A stretch of 5,818 nt of DNA from an uncultured Erysipelotrichaceae bacterium (GTDB taxonomy: Bacteria; Bacillota_I; Bacilli_A; Erysipelotrichales; Erysipelotrichaceae), in contig CALFEZ010000256.1 in NCBI GenBank assembly GCA_937957895.1, positions 1-5,818 of the forward strand, given 5' to 3'. The number at the start of each line of letters is the position of its first letter. The first letter of the stretch is position 1. The position numbers were made by a program, and so were the translations under genes. Of this stretch, positions 5,249-5,818 are shown piece after piece. The notes below the pieces were generated by a model. The model made no database searches. It was not told the DNA's origin and was given only the letters and a program-made list of their open reading frames with translations.

Positions 5249-5818
5249 ATGCTGAAAAAAAGTTTTGCAGCTGTTTTGACTTGGATGTTGGTCTTGAGTT
5301 GTGCTGGTGGGGTAGCTGCTTCTTCGGTCGATCGCCAGAACTTCATTGATGAAGAACCAATACTTGTTGCTTTGGGGGACTCGATCACATCAGGATATGG
5401 GCTGTTTCGAACATTGAATAATCCGATCAAACCCAATCTTTTAAATCAGCGATTGGTTTCAAAAGAGGCTTATCCCCAGTTGGTTGGGGATGCAATGGGA
5501 TTTAGTGTAAAGAACCTTGCTGTTTCTGGTTGGACTTCCGAGGATTTGCTTTTCAATCTGTTAAGCAACAACCGATATCGCAATACTGTCGCCCAAGCTG
5601 ATGTGATTTTGCTGAACATCGGTGGAAATGATGTACTCGGGTACTTGGTAGAGGTTGACTTTTCTGAATTCGATCTTTTTGATTTACTTGATGAAATCAA
5701 TACACGATTATTGATCTACTACAATAATCTTGGATTTATCCTACAGCAAATCCGTCTGTTGAACCCTACAGCACCGATACTGCAGTATGGATTTTACAAT
5801 CCACTTTATCCGGAACAC
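5249..5818 (+). CDS. Exported SGNH/GDSL-family hydrolase (3' partial)
   Basis: This is a predicted secreted or membrane-anchored ester hydrolase of the SGNH family, which includes lipases, lysophospholipases and deacetylases; the substrate is not evident. The frame stays open to the window edge, giving 190 residues. Residues 1-26 are an export signal: KK, then the hydrophobic stretch SFAAVLTWMLVLSCAGG. Cleavage could follow VAA at 24, or LVLSC could act as a lipobox with Cys18 lipidated. Block I is LGDSITSGYG with nucleophile Ser45. Block II is NLAVSG with Gly94. Block III is NIGGNDVLG with Asn127 (GGND 125-128). Block V, with the catalytic Asp and His, would lie past the edge. The start is fixed by AAGGAGG. 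It is divergent from the GNAT gene, with its own likely promoter, and shows no link to the mur genes beyond a possible shared place at the cell surface. Confidence 0.9.
   Translation, partial: MLKKSFAAVLTWMLVLSCAGGVAASSVDRQNFIDEEPILVALGDSITSGYGLFRTLNNPIKPNLLNQRLVSKEAYPQLVGDAMGFSVKNLAVSGWTSEDLLFNLLSNNRYRNTVAQADVILLNIGGNDVLGYLVEVDFSEFDLFDLLDEINTRLLIYYNNLGFILQQIRLLNPTAPILQYGFYNPLYPEH

Overview
The window looks like chromosomal DNA from a Gram-positive, low-to-mid GC bacterium (Bacillota or a close relative). The reasons are a division-type class B penicillin-binding protein with C-terminal PASTA repeats directly upstream of mraY and murD (the order known from Staphylococcus and Streptococcus), AGGAG-type ribosome binding sites, and TATAAT promoters. 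The divergent MraY and MurD motifs suggest a deep lineage, perhaps near Erysipelotrichia. That placement is a guess and needs a protein search.

Positions 1-4238 (+) hold the 3' part of a division and cell wall (dcw) gene cluster. It starts with a 5'-truncated PBP gene (1-1935). Next is mraY (1960-2937), with a TGnTATAAT promoter so close that its transcript could be leaderless. Then comes murD (2928-4238), which overlaps mraY by 10 nt. MurD adds D-Glu to UDP-MurNAc-L-Ala in the cytoplasm. MraY puts the finished MurNAc-pentapeptide on undecaprenyl phosphate to make lipid I. The PBP cross-links the resulting peptidoglycan outside the membrane at the septum. The ftsW, murG and divIB genes that often follow murD are absent here.

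Positions 4243-4803 (-) hold a RimJ/RimL-type GNAT acetyltransferase gene converging on murD. The two stop codons are 4 nt apart, and a perfect 11-bp hairpin spanning both gene ends is the likely shared terminator. The GNAT gene has its own extended -10 promoter and a good ribosome binding site.

Positions 4804-5248 form a 445-nt noncoding divergent region. It contains the GNAT promoter, a well-formed forward promoter (TTGTCA, 17 nt, TATAAT at 5009-5037), a long leader, and a 7-bp hairpin abutting a full AAGGAGG site. Positions 5249-5818 (+) begin an exported SGNH/GDSL hydrolase gene that runs off the right edge.

I found no mobile elements, tRNA or rRNA genes, CRISPR arrays or defence systems, and nothing that amounts to a new multi-gene system. 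The points most worth a second look are the altered MraY histidine motif, the possibly leaderless mraY promoter, the nested convergent terminator, and the leader of the SGNH gene.
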